Origin: Gyrodactylus bullatarudis
Taxonomy: Eukaryota > Platyhelminthes > Monogenea > Gyrodactylidea > Gyrodactylidae
Direction: 5' to 3'
Assembly: GCA_012064415.1 (NCBI GenBank)
Contig: SSNU01000086.1
Span: 636,404-700,403 of the forward strand
Length of the DNA stretch: 64,000 nucleotides
Of this stretch, positions 12,131 to 53,332 are shown piece by piece (the stretch's first letter is position 1; every line of letters starts with the position of its first letter). A program made the translations under genes and the position numbers. Below the pieces are notes generated by a model. It was not told the origin of the DNA and ran no database searches. It saw only the letters and a list, made by a program, of their open reading frames with translations.

Positions 12131-12793
12131 TTATTGGAGAGAAAATATAAAAACAGGATAAAGTCCTTGGTTGGAAAAACTCTTTTGTTCGCAAAATTTA
12201 ATAATTTTGAGGTTCGCCTTATTGAATATTTTCAAGTAGGTTTCATGAGTCCTAAAGTAACTGCCATCTTGTTCATCAATAAGATCATCATTCTTGGAGA
12301 CAACATTGTCCTTGATAATGATAAAGCCATCCGGACAAAGGGAATTTTTGATTCTATTGAGAAAGTTAACAAAATCATCATCACTCATGTAGCCGGTGAC
12401 CCATTGGATCCAAATGACCCCATATTTGTCGACAGGATCAGGGTTGAAATCTTGTAGAGTGGAACAGATTCTCTTACGAACTCGTGAATTTTCTTCCAAG
12501 GTCAGGAAAGATTGAGATTCATTAAGGTAATCTTGGCTGAAATCAAGCATATCAACTTGTTTGAATTCGGGAAGAAGTAAATTCTTTGTTACTCTACCAA
12601 TACCTGACCCACAATCGAGGCATAAATCTCGTTTAACTTTGAGATTAAGGGCATGAAGAAATTCTCTGGAAAATTCGATATCTCCAGAATCCACATTGAC
12701 TAAACCTCCCAGCATTCCATTGATATTTGCCTTTGAGTCACTCCAGTATTCTGAGCATCTTTTTTTCATTTCCTCATAACACATTTCTGACAT
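12131..12793 (-). CDS. NTMT1: Alpha-N-terminal protein methyltransferase 1
   Basis: Complete intronless ORF of 220 codons, about the length of human NTMT1 (223). The SAM-binding motif I reads LDCGSGIGRVTKNLL, post-I reads VDMLDFS, and IWIQWVTGYMSDD and IIIKDN follow as in NTMT1. The enzyme methylates the alpha-amine of proteins exposing X-Pro-Lys after Met removal (RCC1, ribosomal proteins and others), in nucleus and cytosol. The human IGH motif, whose His is part of the catalytic centre, reads TGY here, so the His is Tyr; an Asp of the DDVDSS region is kept (DEQDGS). ATG directly follows TTTATTTTTAG, which looks like a splice acceptor. The stop codon is embedded in AATAAA. The gene lies about 207 bp downstream of the FG nucleoporin stop. 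Confidence 0.93.
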   Translation of the reverse strand: MSEMCYEEMKKRCSEYWSDSKANINGMLGGLVNVDSGDIEFSREFLHALNLKVKRDLCLDCGSGIGRVTKNLLLPEFKQVDMLDFSQDYLNESQSFLTLEENSRVRKRICSTLQDFNPDPVDKYGVIWIQWVTGYMSDDDFVNFLNRIKNSLCPDGFIIIKDNVVSKNDDLIDEQDGSYFRTHETYLKIFNKANLKIIKFCEQKSFSNQGLYPVFIFSLQ

Positions 12794-13000
12794 CTAAAAA
12801 TAAACATTTAACGGGTGAAACTTTTAAAAAATATTCATAATTATGAACTATAAGTGAAGTGATTGATGATTAACGTCAAGTATTTTTATAATCTTGATAG
12901 TGATTTTATTCTTCTGTATGTAAATTTTAAGAAATATTTTTTTTGTCATTAACGAGAATAATATTATTACAATACAATTGGAATCAAGAGTTTTGTAAAA

Positions 13001-16000
13001 TCATGCTCTTCGTTGAGTGAATGATGGACTGTTTCCGAATATGTTGTTTGTTTGTATGGGAGAATTATTGCTTGCAATTTGATTAAATGACGGCATAGAA
13101 GATTGATTGGACCCGCTAGAGAATAAAATATCAATGATCAAAATTGCTTGAAATGATTTTAGGTTAAAAGCTGTTTGATTTTTCATTCCAATTTGACTTT
13201 TTAACATGTTATACAAAACAGGTTAATGATTATAGATAATAACAAGAAATAAAACTCTTCAAAACTGTTTCAAGTCTGAATAGGAAAATAAATAATTCAA
13301 AGGGCCAAATGCAGTTTTTTGAATTAGTTTTGAAAACAGACAGATTCATTCAGAAAAATAATGTTCAAACATTACAACTGCCATAAGAAAACATATTTTT
13401 TATTATTTGAATTTATCAGTTAAGGTTTTAAATTAGAAGAAACTTTATAGTTTCCATCGATTCTATAGTATAAATATGTATTCATTCAGATAAAAATTTA
13501 ATGACATTTATCATTTAATAATTGAAAAATAATAATGATCAACCCAGGAATTGAATTTGAGGAAACCTGATGAAAAACATATTTTTCAAAAAATTATTTT
13601 TATGATGGTTATACAAATTTTTTTTCAAGGATAAACCTAAAATTTGAAAGAAACCATGTGTGTTTAAAAAAATCGACAAGTCAATACATTGAACATTTTG
13701 AATTTCTCAATCCAACAAGTTTCTCTCGATTGTGATTGGTTTTAACAGTTTGAGTTAAGATTTGTAGATACTCGCAATAAACCTCTAGATATACAATAAT
13801 TTTAATAAAATTTCAGATATGAAGTCTAAAAACTCACGAAGAAAATAGACCTGATTGTGTATTAGTATTCAAGGAACCAAAGAGACTAGCACTAGGCGAG
13901 GATTGATTTTGAGCCTGACCAAATGCTGGACTACCGCCAAAGGTTGGATTAGAGCCAAAGAGACCTGAAGGCTTTTGAGTGTTTGATGAAAACAATCCTT
14001 GACTTTGGCTTGAGTTAAAGAGACCGCCACTAGTTGTTGCAGCATTTCCAAATAATCCAGAGTTGTTAGAGCCAGAATTTTGATTTGATGTGTTGATATT
14101 TCCAAATAAACTGCCTCCAATCGTTTGATTAGGAATAGCAGACTGAGTATTGCTGAATAGACCCCCACTAAGGGCGGCAGGTTTTGGTGAATTCTGCTGT
14201 GTACCGAATAAGCCTCCAGTATTAGAGGTCCCTTGAGATGTATTCTGTTGTGTGCCGAATAGACCCCCACTAAGGGAGGCAGGTTTTGGTGAATTCTGCT
14301 GTGTACCGAATAAGCCTCCAGTATTAGAGGTCCCTTGAGATGTATTCTGTTGTGTGCCGAATAGACCCCCACTAAGGGCGGCAGGTTTTGGTAAATTCTG
14401 CTGTGTACCGAATAAACCTCCAGTATTAGAGGTTCCTAGAGATGTATTCTGTTGTGTGCCGAATAGACCCCCACTAAGGGCGGCAGGTTTTGGTAAATTC
14501 TGCTGTGTACCGAATAAACCTCCAGTATTAGAGGTTCCTAGAGATGTATTCTGTTGTGTCCCAAATAGACCCCCACTAAGGGCGGCAGGTTTTGGTAAAT
14601 TCTGCTGTGTACCGAATAAACCTCCAGTATTAGAGGTTCCTAGAGATGTATTCTGTTGTGTGCCGAATAGACCCCCACAATTGGTTAGTACACTAGTGTT
14701 ATTCTGAGAGTTAGTAGAAAACCCAGTGCCAGAAGATGAAAACAATCCTTGAGATTTAGATTGATTCTGATTATTTGAACTAAATAGACCTCCAGTAGAT
14801 GAATATAAAATATTCGAAGAGGTGGTGCTAGGTGATCCAAAAACAGAGCTTTGAGCAGTTGTTGAAGGAGAAAATAAGGACTTTGGCTGTTGGCTTGATG
14901 GGAATAAACTTGATGCAGTAGAAGAAAATGGAGTGCTTGCTGATGACTGGCCAAAGGTACTTGGATTTTGACCAGAATTATTATTTTGAATGGGGGAGCC
15001 AAATACTGATGATGATGCAGCTGTTTGATTGGGAATTGGAGATTGATTAGCCGGAGCGAATAAGTTTGAAGTTTGAGAAGTCGTTTGTCCAAACAAACTA
15101 GTGGTTTTTGGGTAATCATTTTTAGATGGAAATATAGTAGGATTAGCAGGCAAAGTATTAATGTCTTTGGAAGAAAGTAGAGTTGAACTTGTATTGCCAA
15201 AGAGAGAGCTTGATGTAACATTTGCATTCGGAGCAGAACTTGTACCAATTTTAGTTGTAGTTACAGCACCAGCAACCGACGTAGAAGTTTCAAGATTGGA
15301 ACTAGAACTAGCAGGAACAGGTGATGATATTTTTGTTTCTTCAGATTTTTTCGGCAATGAAGAACCCCTGATTAGATTAAAAGAGGTTTGATTCGGTAGT
15401 GAAGAACTCAAGGATCCAAATAAATTTGATGAACTTAATCCAGAGTTGGAAAATAAACCTGGCGTTGTACTCGAAGAACTTGCTTTTGAAGTTTGGTCCC
15501 TGGTAGGATCAGACCCAAAGATGGAGCCAAAGGGTTTCTGTTCTTTGTTTTCAGTTGAGCTTTTGTCAATGGATAAGCCTTCGAAAAGTCCATCAGCTTG
15601 TTTGGTATTTGCTTTTTAAATAAAAATAAACAAAACTTCATGCAAAGAATAGTCGATAAGCTTACTGGGAGTAGCTGATGTTCTACCTTTGATTGGTGTC
15701 GAAGGATCGGCATCTTCTAGATTTTTATCGATAGATGGACCATCTATTTTCTCTAAAATAGTGTTAAAGATTCTCTTAGATTGTAATGGAAAATTAAATT
15801 AACCTGCTTATTTAAATTAGGCTTAAATTTGCTCGCATTAACACATCTTATTACATTAATCTTTTTTCATTTAAAAAGTAAAAAATAATACAGGAATTTT
15901 TTTATTCTATGGGTTTAGTGATAAAAGGAAACTTTTATAGCAAATAATTCTCAGAATACAACCGGGGGATAATGGGTGAGAACCTCCTGCCCCGGAAATT

Positions 16001-17713
16001 GTATTTTACCTTTATACTACACTAAAAAATATTATTAGGGTGTAACTAACTATCAAAACTGAGTTTTACCAATAAATATAGTATCGTAAATAATGTAAAT
16101 TTTAAGTACTTTATAAAGAATAGGATGAAAATTTTTTTTAAGAATTTCTTTTATCCTGGAAATCTCTAAACTCACGCATTGGTTTCTCTGTTGAATTCGT
16201 GACAAGAGGAGAGACATTCTTTTGCATTTGTAAGGACTTGTGAGAGGAATTCGCAAGAATTTTGTTATTGGGAGTTTCTGGCTTGTCACCTCCATGGTGT
16301 ATCACTATGTTAGGACCAGTATCATCTTTTTTCTTTTCTTGAATTGTAGTACTCTTTTCATGCTTAGGTGGAGATTTGTATGGTTGGAAGAGTTCTTTAT
16401 CATCACTTTCAAAAGTTATCCTATTCGATTCTGAAACATAAATATTAAGATATTTTTGATTTTCTATAGTTTGAAAAAATCAGAAAACGTACCCTGATTT
16501 ATATTTGAGATGAGAGGATTCAACTTTTCTGAGGCTATAAAAGATCAATAATTATTTAGGATTCAGTGACAACGATCTAAAATTAGTTTTAAAATAGAAT
16601 TTATTAAAACTTGAGTGAACATTAGAACTCTCAGGCATCGGTCATCCAAACGTTACGACGATGTCTGATTAGCTTGTCTTACCAGAAAAAAAAAGATTTT
16701 TGAAGACAACCATCGTCGAAACGTTTGGATGACCGATACCTGAGAGTTCTAATGTTCACTCAAGTTTTAATAAATTTTATTATCAATAATAATTGATATA
16801 ATTTAAAGTTGAATTAATTTTAAAATATACTTCTTCTATTGATTGTGTTTAACTGAGGATTTTCGATAATCGGCGTCTTGGGTTTGCATGGAACAACTTT
16901 GAAATAGGTTTCGTTTTTAATTTCTTTGATACATTTTACATCTGCTTTGACAATTTTAATGGACCAATTGAAGTCGAAATGATCAGAGACATTTTCAATA
17001 TTTTTACTCTTGAAAATAGTGTCGAAAATATGGGAATCTCGACTCAATTTCTTTTGATCGTGGACTTTTTCTTCAATAGAGTTTGATTTCAAATCAATAC
17101 TGCTAAGCATCTTCATGAGACTTGAAACATCATAATTATTCTGAGAAGAAGAGGTTAACGTTTTGATTTGCTTATCCAGAACCACGAACTCTTCTTCGAT
17201 TCTTTCACTTATCATGGAAACATTTTTGGAAATTAAACTGCTAGCACTAGATGAATCTTTGGATGATATACTTTTGGTGATTGATAAGTCTTTGCTAAGT
17301 TGGTCTAGTTGTTTGTCTATTTCAGATAAGTATCCTTCAACAGATTTATTTTTTGCTTTGAGTGAATTGATAATATTATGAAGCTCAGGATCAACTAGTT
17401 CAGATGTATCAACACTTCCAGAACCTTCGTCCTCCAAAATTCGATTTCTTAAGTTGAGAACAAAAGAGAGAGATTCTTGGGATGAAGTTTTAACACTAAA
17501 GATAGCAGAATCCAAGTTTTGAATGATTTCTGTGATTTTCGATAATTTCTGAGAGGATTTATGGAAACTTGATTTAAGCTCCAGGTAAACTGATGAGGAT
17601 GATTTAGAGTCAACATTCAATTGATTCAGATTATTCCAAAGTTTGTTACATTTACTTATTTCTTCTTGTAAGGTTTTACTAAATTTTTCTTCAAAAGAAT
17701 CAATGTTGATCAT
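13001..17713 (-). CDS. FG-repeat nucleoporin with N-terminal coiled coil (Nup214-like, no propeller)
   Basis: Six exons on the minus strand: 16831-17713, 16493-16534, 16176-16430, 15666-15752, 13838-15611 and 13001-13115, summing to 1051 aa with consistent phases. The first about 300 residues are Ser/Lys/Glu/Leu-rich and heptad-like. A Lys/Ser/Pro linker of about 110 residues follows. A long Ser/Thr/Asn/Gln region carries many GLFG, SLFG, GGLF and FGS repeats. Such FG domains line the nuclear pore and bind transport receptors. The coiled coil followed by FG order is that of the C-terminal part of Nup214, but no beta-propeller is encoded upstream (ALG1 lies there). It could be a truncated Nup214 or a lineage-specific FG Nup. 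The DNA for the FG part includes five near-perfect 102-bp units. It ends NSPSFTQRRA. Confidence 0.8.
14160..14680 (-). repeat. 102-bp tandem repeat coding 34-aa FG units
   Basis: Five nearly identical 102-bp units begin at about 14160, 14262, 14364, 14466 and 14568, with a partial one at 14670. Each encodes two GGLFGTQQN blocks separated by TSLGTSNT or a Pro-Lys-Pro spacer. The divisible-by-three period keeps the frame. Adjacent units differ at only a few bases, which suggests recent expansion or homogenisation. A 117-codon open frame on the + strand here is only the antisense of this repeat. Confidence 0.9.
16594..16781. repeat. Palindromic insertion with 65-70-bp arms in FG-Nup intron
   Basis: Arms 16594-16664 and 16711-16781 are nearly perfect inverted copies that start AATTTATTAAAACTTGAG and include GAACTCTCAGG and GGTCATCCAAACGTT. 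The inner edge of the right arm reads TGAAGACAACC...GTCGAAACGTT. That pattern resembles the conserved strand of hammerhead-like motifs in Penelope-type elements, but the first core C is T here. It accounts for most of this 296-nt intron. Confidence 0.65.
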
Positions 17714-18197
17714 TTTAATAAAAAGATTCTAATTTGCTTAAAATTTAATTTGTTATGATAACTAAAACCAAGGATATACCTTTAAGTCAATATATTTTCC
17801 ATTGTTTAATTAATATTTGAAGATATATTATGAAATTTAATTTCAGAAATTAATAATTTCAAATTATTATAATTGAATAGTACTACTATTCCAAGGAAAT
17901 TAACGAGTAATTACTACTAGTAACTTACTAGCTATCTGATTGTTCACTCAGAAAACTTCACCGGTTGAAAATTACCATTTCATATATTCAAATATCATAC
18001 GAATTATTCGTAACGAATATCCCTCGGAATCCGACGCTCGGATAGTATTATTTAGAAATCAGAATTTAGGCTACGATAAAAAAGATTAGAATATGGACTG
18101 GATTCTCAAATTTTTCATCCTGCTTTCAATAAAAATTTTGACTATTAAACAAAAATATTTATTAAATCCGTCAGTAAAAATAATTAATTAACATTAA
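17714..18197. other. Intergenic between FG nucleoporin start and ALG1 stop
   Basis: About 480 bp, very AT-rich, with no open frame of note. It must hold the nucleoporin promoter (leftward) and the ALG1 3' end; an AATAAA on the minus strand lies about 45 bp after the ALG1 stop. Confidence 0.55.
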
Positions 18198-19543
18198 TCA
18201 GGGAGATTGAAGCTTATCTTTGATTTTCCTCCATTCTTTAGTCCATGTTTGTTCTTCAGTATCATATTGATTAATAAGATAAGTTTTTGCCGATTCTAAC
18301 TCACATATCCCTTTCTCATTATTGAGTAGAAAGTCTATTTTTTCTGCAAGTTCATCTGACTTTTTGAATAAAAATCCGTTTATATTATTCAGGACAAGTT
18401 CGTGCAATGTCGAGTACTCTAAAGCTATTGCCGGAACTGCTCGAGAATTCAAATCAACAATCTTCATTGGAAGATCTAGTCCTGAAGTGCTGTTGTGTAA
18501 GCAAACACCAAAATCAGCTGCCCCAATAAAATCAAAGTAATCTTCATTGTCTAACCAGGGTAAAATAACCTTTGACATGGTGAATTCTTTCTTTTCTATC
18601 ATATTTTTATAGTAACCTTTAAGAGGCCCCTTGCCTGTAATGCAGCATAACAATTTCTTTTTATTTGAAATCTTTTCAGCTAGCTTGTCGTAGATTTCTA
18701 AGGCCTCGATTAGAATTTCAATATTATCATCAGTGGTCCAACTGCAGCTCGAAACAATAAAGGCTGGACGATCATTTCTCATTCTATACGGTGATGATTT
18801 AATTGTGGTCATTTCAGTTAGTATCGTACGACGTATACTGTTTTCCTGATCGAGGAATTCTGAATATTTCTCAGAGAGTTTAGTAAAAATCTCATGAGCT
18901 CTCTTGGGAGAGGTTGTGCAAATTTCAATTCTTGGTTTGTCATAGACTGTTAAAGCCTCTATGCCGTATTTACTTCTAAGATCATTGGTGAAAGCATTTG
19001 ACACAGTTAAATGGGTAAAGTTTGAATTCATCAAGTATTTTTGCCCAAATTTACATTCCAAGAGAAAATAAATTCTGGAATATAATTTACTAAATTTTCA
19101 AAACTTACTTTCTAATGATAGTAGAATTTGTCAGCGTATATCCATAATTGTGCCAATCAATCACTATGTTCTCGGTTTTTTTAAATCGGCTCAGAAGGTA
19201 AATAAAGAGAAATATAGGCAAACTTGGAGGGTTTTGCACGAAGATGACATTTGTTTTCCGGAATAAACAAAATAAAATAAGTAGATATAGTAAAGTGAAT
19301 AAAAACTGAATAAAATATCTGAATTACCTTTAAAAATAATTGAATCAATTTCGGGTAGACAAATGAAAACTTTGTCCAATCTGGAATCCGCGAGAATTTT
19401 ACATGTTTTGATATATCAGAGGGAGATTTTGAATATCCGTATAAATTAACAGAATAGCCTATTTTTGCAAGCTCTTCTGCATGAGCTACAGTCCTAGGGG
19501 AACATGACGCATCTCCCAAAACTAAAACATGAGCTTGTTTCAT
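18198..19543 (-). CDS. ALG1: Chitobiosyldiphosphodolichol beta-mannosyltransferase
   Basis: Three exons, 19328-19543, 19109-19305 and 18198-19074, giving 429 aa (human ALG1 464). It transfers the first mannose from GDP-mannose to GlcNAc2-PP-dolichol on the cytosolic face of the ER. Landmarks: VLVLGDASCSPRTVAHAEELA at the N-terminus; a hydrophobic anchor then VQNPPSLP and VIDWHNYGYTL; AVTVYDKP-like LTVYDKP; SSCSWTTDD; CITGKGPLKGYY; and the donor-site stretch GAADFGVCLHNSTSGLDLPMKIVD. All are colinear with the human protein. The introns are only 22 nt (19306-19327) and 34 nt (19075-19108), and both must be removed to keep the conserved sequence. The gene is divergent from the PLC-beta gene. Confidence 0.96.
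19306..19327 (-). other. Ultrashort intron, 22 nt (ALG1 intron 1)
   Basis: On the minus strand it starts GTAATTCAG and ends TATTCAG. Reading through leads to a stop before the catalytic region. Removing exactly 22 nt gives KFLFTLLYLL...NVIFVQNPPSLP, in line with ALG1 of other animals. The second intron, 34 nt, starts GTAAGTTTTG and ends ATTCCAG. Confidence 0.92.
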
Positions 19544-19825
19544 ATTTCTGATAATAACTAATTGAAGTTAGCCACTAGAGGTTACTTCTAGCAATTATTT
19601 TTTAAAACTTGTAATTAATTCAAAACATTATTAATAGCAAACAAAGTTATAAGAAATTTCTGTCATAAAAAATTGTTTTACATATTCAAATCAAATCAGT
19701 TCAAGATATGCATTCCCTTGTACTTTTTTGAAAATTTCAACATTTGGATGAATGTTTAATATATTGCAATCTAGATGAACAAGACATAATTGGATTTAAA
19801 TTATTCGGCTAATTTGATAACTTCA
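19544..19825. promoter_or_regulatory. Divergent promoter region ALG1 / PLC-beta
   Basis: The ATGs of ALG1 (leftward) and PLC-beta (rightward) are only about 282 bp apart, so both promoters and 5' UTRs lie here. TTATTATCAG stands just before the ALG1 ATG and resembles an acceptor. I see no clear TATA box among the many AT runs. Confidence 0.5.
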
Positions 19826-50798
<30,973 letters not shown>

Positions 50799-51973
50799 TG
50801 AAAACTAGATTTTGAAGAAAATGATTTATCCCGCCCAAATTATTTCAACGTGATAAACTTGCAATATGTATTTTTTTAAAGATTAGAATCAATGTGTTTA
50901 TTTGTCTTCTTTTTGAACCAAATCCCTTACCAACCCCACCCTCCACCTAACCGTATCTCCTCATTTCAATGTACTCTTTGTCCTGATACATGATAAAAAT
51001 TTCCTCTTGATTGAAAAAGTTAAAAGGAAAAAGTCAAATTATTTCACAGATGGAAAATTACTTTTTATTTTTTTTGATTATTATTTGCAAATTGTTCGAA
51101 AACTAATTGAAAAGATATATACTAAGGTGAATTGCCTGTAACATACTGTGATCGAGATGAGAAACCTTAAAAGGCTTATAGAACAATAATTAATTATTAT
51201 TTATTTATTTGATTTTGAACTAGCCTTGTTTTTATGCAAAGTTATCACAAAACAAATACAAACTGTAAATGTACATTATAGAAAAATAGTAAGATTTATT
51301 TTTACAAAAACCAAAATTACAAACTTGCATCAATCTTAGGATGGGAGAGAAAAAAAAGAAACAAGCAAGAATTATCACCATTAATCATCATTTTGATAAA
51401 TGTTCGTTTTTTATTCATTAAAATGAGTTTAATTCATGTATGTTTAATGATAATAAAAATTATAATAGGAAGGATCCGGAATTGCAGCAATCAATACAAA
51501 CTTTTTGTTCCATTCTCTACAACACCCTCTGTGTAATTATATAATGTATTGCTTTAATTTGCATAAACTCATTAATTAATGACAAGTGTCTCCCCTCTCC
51601 TCTGACTGTTCTATAATTTGTACTCGATTTCATTTCATTTTTTTTCTTTATTTTTTGCTTATCAAGATGATTCTTCTCAACAACTCCTCAAATTGCGATG
51701 AATAAAACCCATGGAAGAAGAGAAAAATAAAGATGATGCAATAGACTTATTAAGACACACTGTCACATACATACCACAAGTATCAAGTTCTTATGTATTA
51801 TTACACTGTTATATGTAGTAGTTATCAGTTTGATAATATACAAATGTTTTATTCTAATGGGTAATAATAATCTGAACATTTATATATATGTAACATATAT
51901 TATTCATTCATGTATACTTGTGTATGATCTTTGGACAGCTATATTAATTTCATTCATTACAAAATGATAATAC

Positions 51974-52007
<34 letters not shown>

Positions 52008-52516
52008 AAGCAATAAAATATAATATATATATAAACATACACACACACACACAGATCATATGACCTCCATTTATTGTTGTTATAGATCAGTTGTAGAATA
52101 ACTGATGAAGCAAAACAATCATATATAATAGTGTGTATACAGATTATTGTTATTATAAGAGTAAAGATGAAATAAAAAAAGAGAGATTGATATTACTTCT
52201 ATGCTTCTGGACTTTATACTGAAAAAAATTATATAAAATACTGCAATAATATACAGGATTTTCTATTTTGAGAGACAAGCTGACACAGGTTCAATTTCGT
52301 CTCATTGGAATCACGAGATCTTGCATTGTCATGTAGAAAATCACCTCTGAAATAGGTTAATTGAAATTTTAGTGAAATGAACATTGAGCAGGATTGGATT
52401 TAACTTTTGGCCAAAGAAGTATGTTAAATTAAATCTGATGAAAAATTAGGTCTATTACTCTATTCTTCTGATAATAATATAATTAACTGATAGAGATTGA
52501 ATATTTTTTTTAAAAG
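50799..52516. other. PLC-beta 3' flank, no further gene seen
   Basis: Contains the 3' UTR of the PLC-beta gene, whose end is not resolved among many A-rich runs. GAT and CA microsatellites lie near 52.0 kb. No open frame of note. Confidence 0.6.
51975..52007. repeat. GAT trinucleotide microsatellite
   Basis: About 11 uninterrupted GAT units. A CA run of about 8-9 units follows at 52037-52053. Confidence 0.95.
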
Positions 52517-52743
52517 TATTTTGGGAATAAGAAAAAAGATTATATTGAAGGCCATATGTACATTTCACAAAGCATCATCAGTGGCAATACTTTAAAAATG
52601 ATATAAGTTAAAAATTCATTGAAGATAATTTACAAATTATGAAAGAAATAGTAAAAGTCAAAGAAAATCAGAATATAATGTGAGCTGAAAAAACACCAAA
52701 ACTATCCAATAAGTAGCAACAGTGGAGAGAAAAGTGAAAATGC

Positions 52744-53025
52744 TCACATAGGCCAAGGTAGTTGAAGATTATAAGAATAGTTTTTTTGAACACATAAGTT
52801 TGGTTTATATCGATTAATGAAGAATTTCTCCTTCACCCAAACGTCTGTACTGTCATCCCCTGCATTTTTGTATAAGATGGAAAAATTTGAAATTGAAGCT
52901 TCATGCCCGTCCTGTCTTAGATGCCTGGTCACCGCTGTGTCTTTCTTAAGATGATCGTTCCCTCTAGTTGACAACTTCCTAATTGTACGACCTATATATG
53001 TAGCTCCACAGTCACATTGGAATTT
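52744..53025 (-). pseudogene. GIY-YIG endonuclease C-terminal fragment of the Penelope-like element
   Basis: The minus-strand frame reads CDCGATYIGRTIRKLSTR, in which YIG with the following Arg is the GIY-YIG core. It continues with HLKKDTAVTRHLRQDGH and VKEKFFINRYKPNLC, ending in a stop at 52744. The spacing CxCG-x-x-YIG-x-T-x-R-L, then H, then Glu in VKEKFFI matches the endonuclease of Penelope-like elements. Everything upstream of the domain is lost at the palindrome centre. Confidence 0.82.
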
Positions 53026-53263
53026 ATAAATTATATAGGTCGTACAATTAGGAAGTTGTCAACTAGAGGGAACGATCATCTTAAGATCTACCTTGGCCTA
53101 TGTGAGCTTTTTCACTTTTCTCTCCACTGTTGCTACTTATTGGATAGTTTTGGTGTTTTTTCAGCTCACATTATATTCTGATTTTCTTTGACTTTTACTA
53201 TTTCTTTCATAATTTGTAAATTATCTTCAATGAATTTTTAACTTATATCATTTTTAAAGTATT

Positions 53264-53298
53264 GCCACTGATGATGCTTTGTGAAATGTACATATGGC
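53264..53298 (+). ncRNA. Hammerhead-ribozyme-like motif (right arm)
   Basis: GCCA, then CTGATGA, then an 8-nt spacer, then GAAA, then ATGTACAT (sharing its first A with GAAA), then A, then TGGC. GCCA/TGGC would be stem I. The palindromic ATGTACAT gives a 3-bp helix III as in retroelement hammerheads. Cleavage would follow the A before TGGC. Helix II is poor (U-U where G-C is expected), so activity is doubtful. The inverse copy on the minus strand is at 52551-52585, downstream of the endonuclease in sense orientation. Confidence 0.45.
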
Positions 53299-53332
53299 CT
53301 TCAATATAATCTTTTTTCTTATTCCCAAAATA

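Larger units (their letters stand above)
52517..53332 (-). mobile_element. Penelope-like element fragment in palindromic arrangement
   Basis: Arms 52517-52761 and 53098-53332 are inverted copies more than 90 percent alike. A second pair, 52945-52999 and 53032-53095, lies nearer the centre. The right half is thus an inverted copy of the left half lacking about 183 bp (52762-52944). The left half, read on the minus strand, encodes a GIY-YIG endonuclease end, the domain that marks Penelope-like retroelements. Tandem or inverted partial copies are common for this group. No reverse transcriptase is present. Confidence 0.8.

Noticed and set aside
12134..12457. 107-codon + strand open frame
   Set aside because: Antisense of NTMT1, which has full motif support.
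14354..14707. 117-codon open frame on the + strand with CCVPNKPP repeats
   Set aside because: It is the antisense of the 102-bp FG repeats; the periodic sequence keeps several frames open.
13869..15248. Long open frames in a second minus frame across the FG region
   Set aside because: Shadow frames of the repetitive FG exon, with no FG motifs and no matching splice phases.
19790..19825. Upstream extension of PLC-beta starting at TTG
   Set aside because: Not an ATG, and a eukaryotic gene; the first in-frame ATG at 19826 gives a sensible N-terminus.
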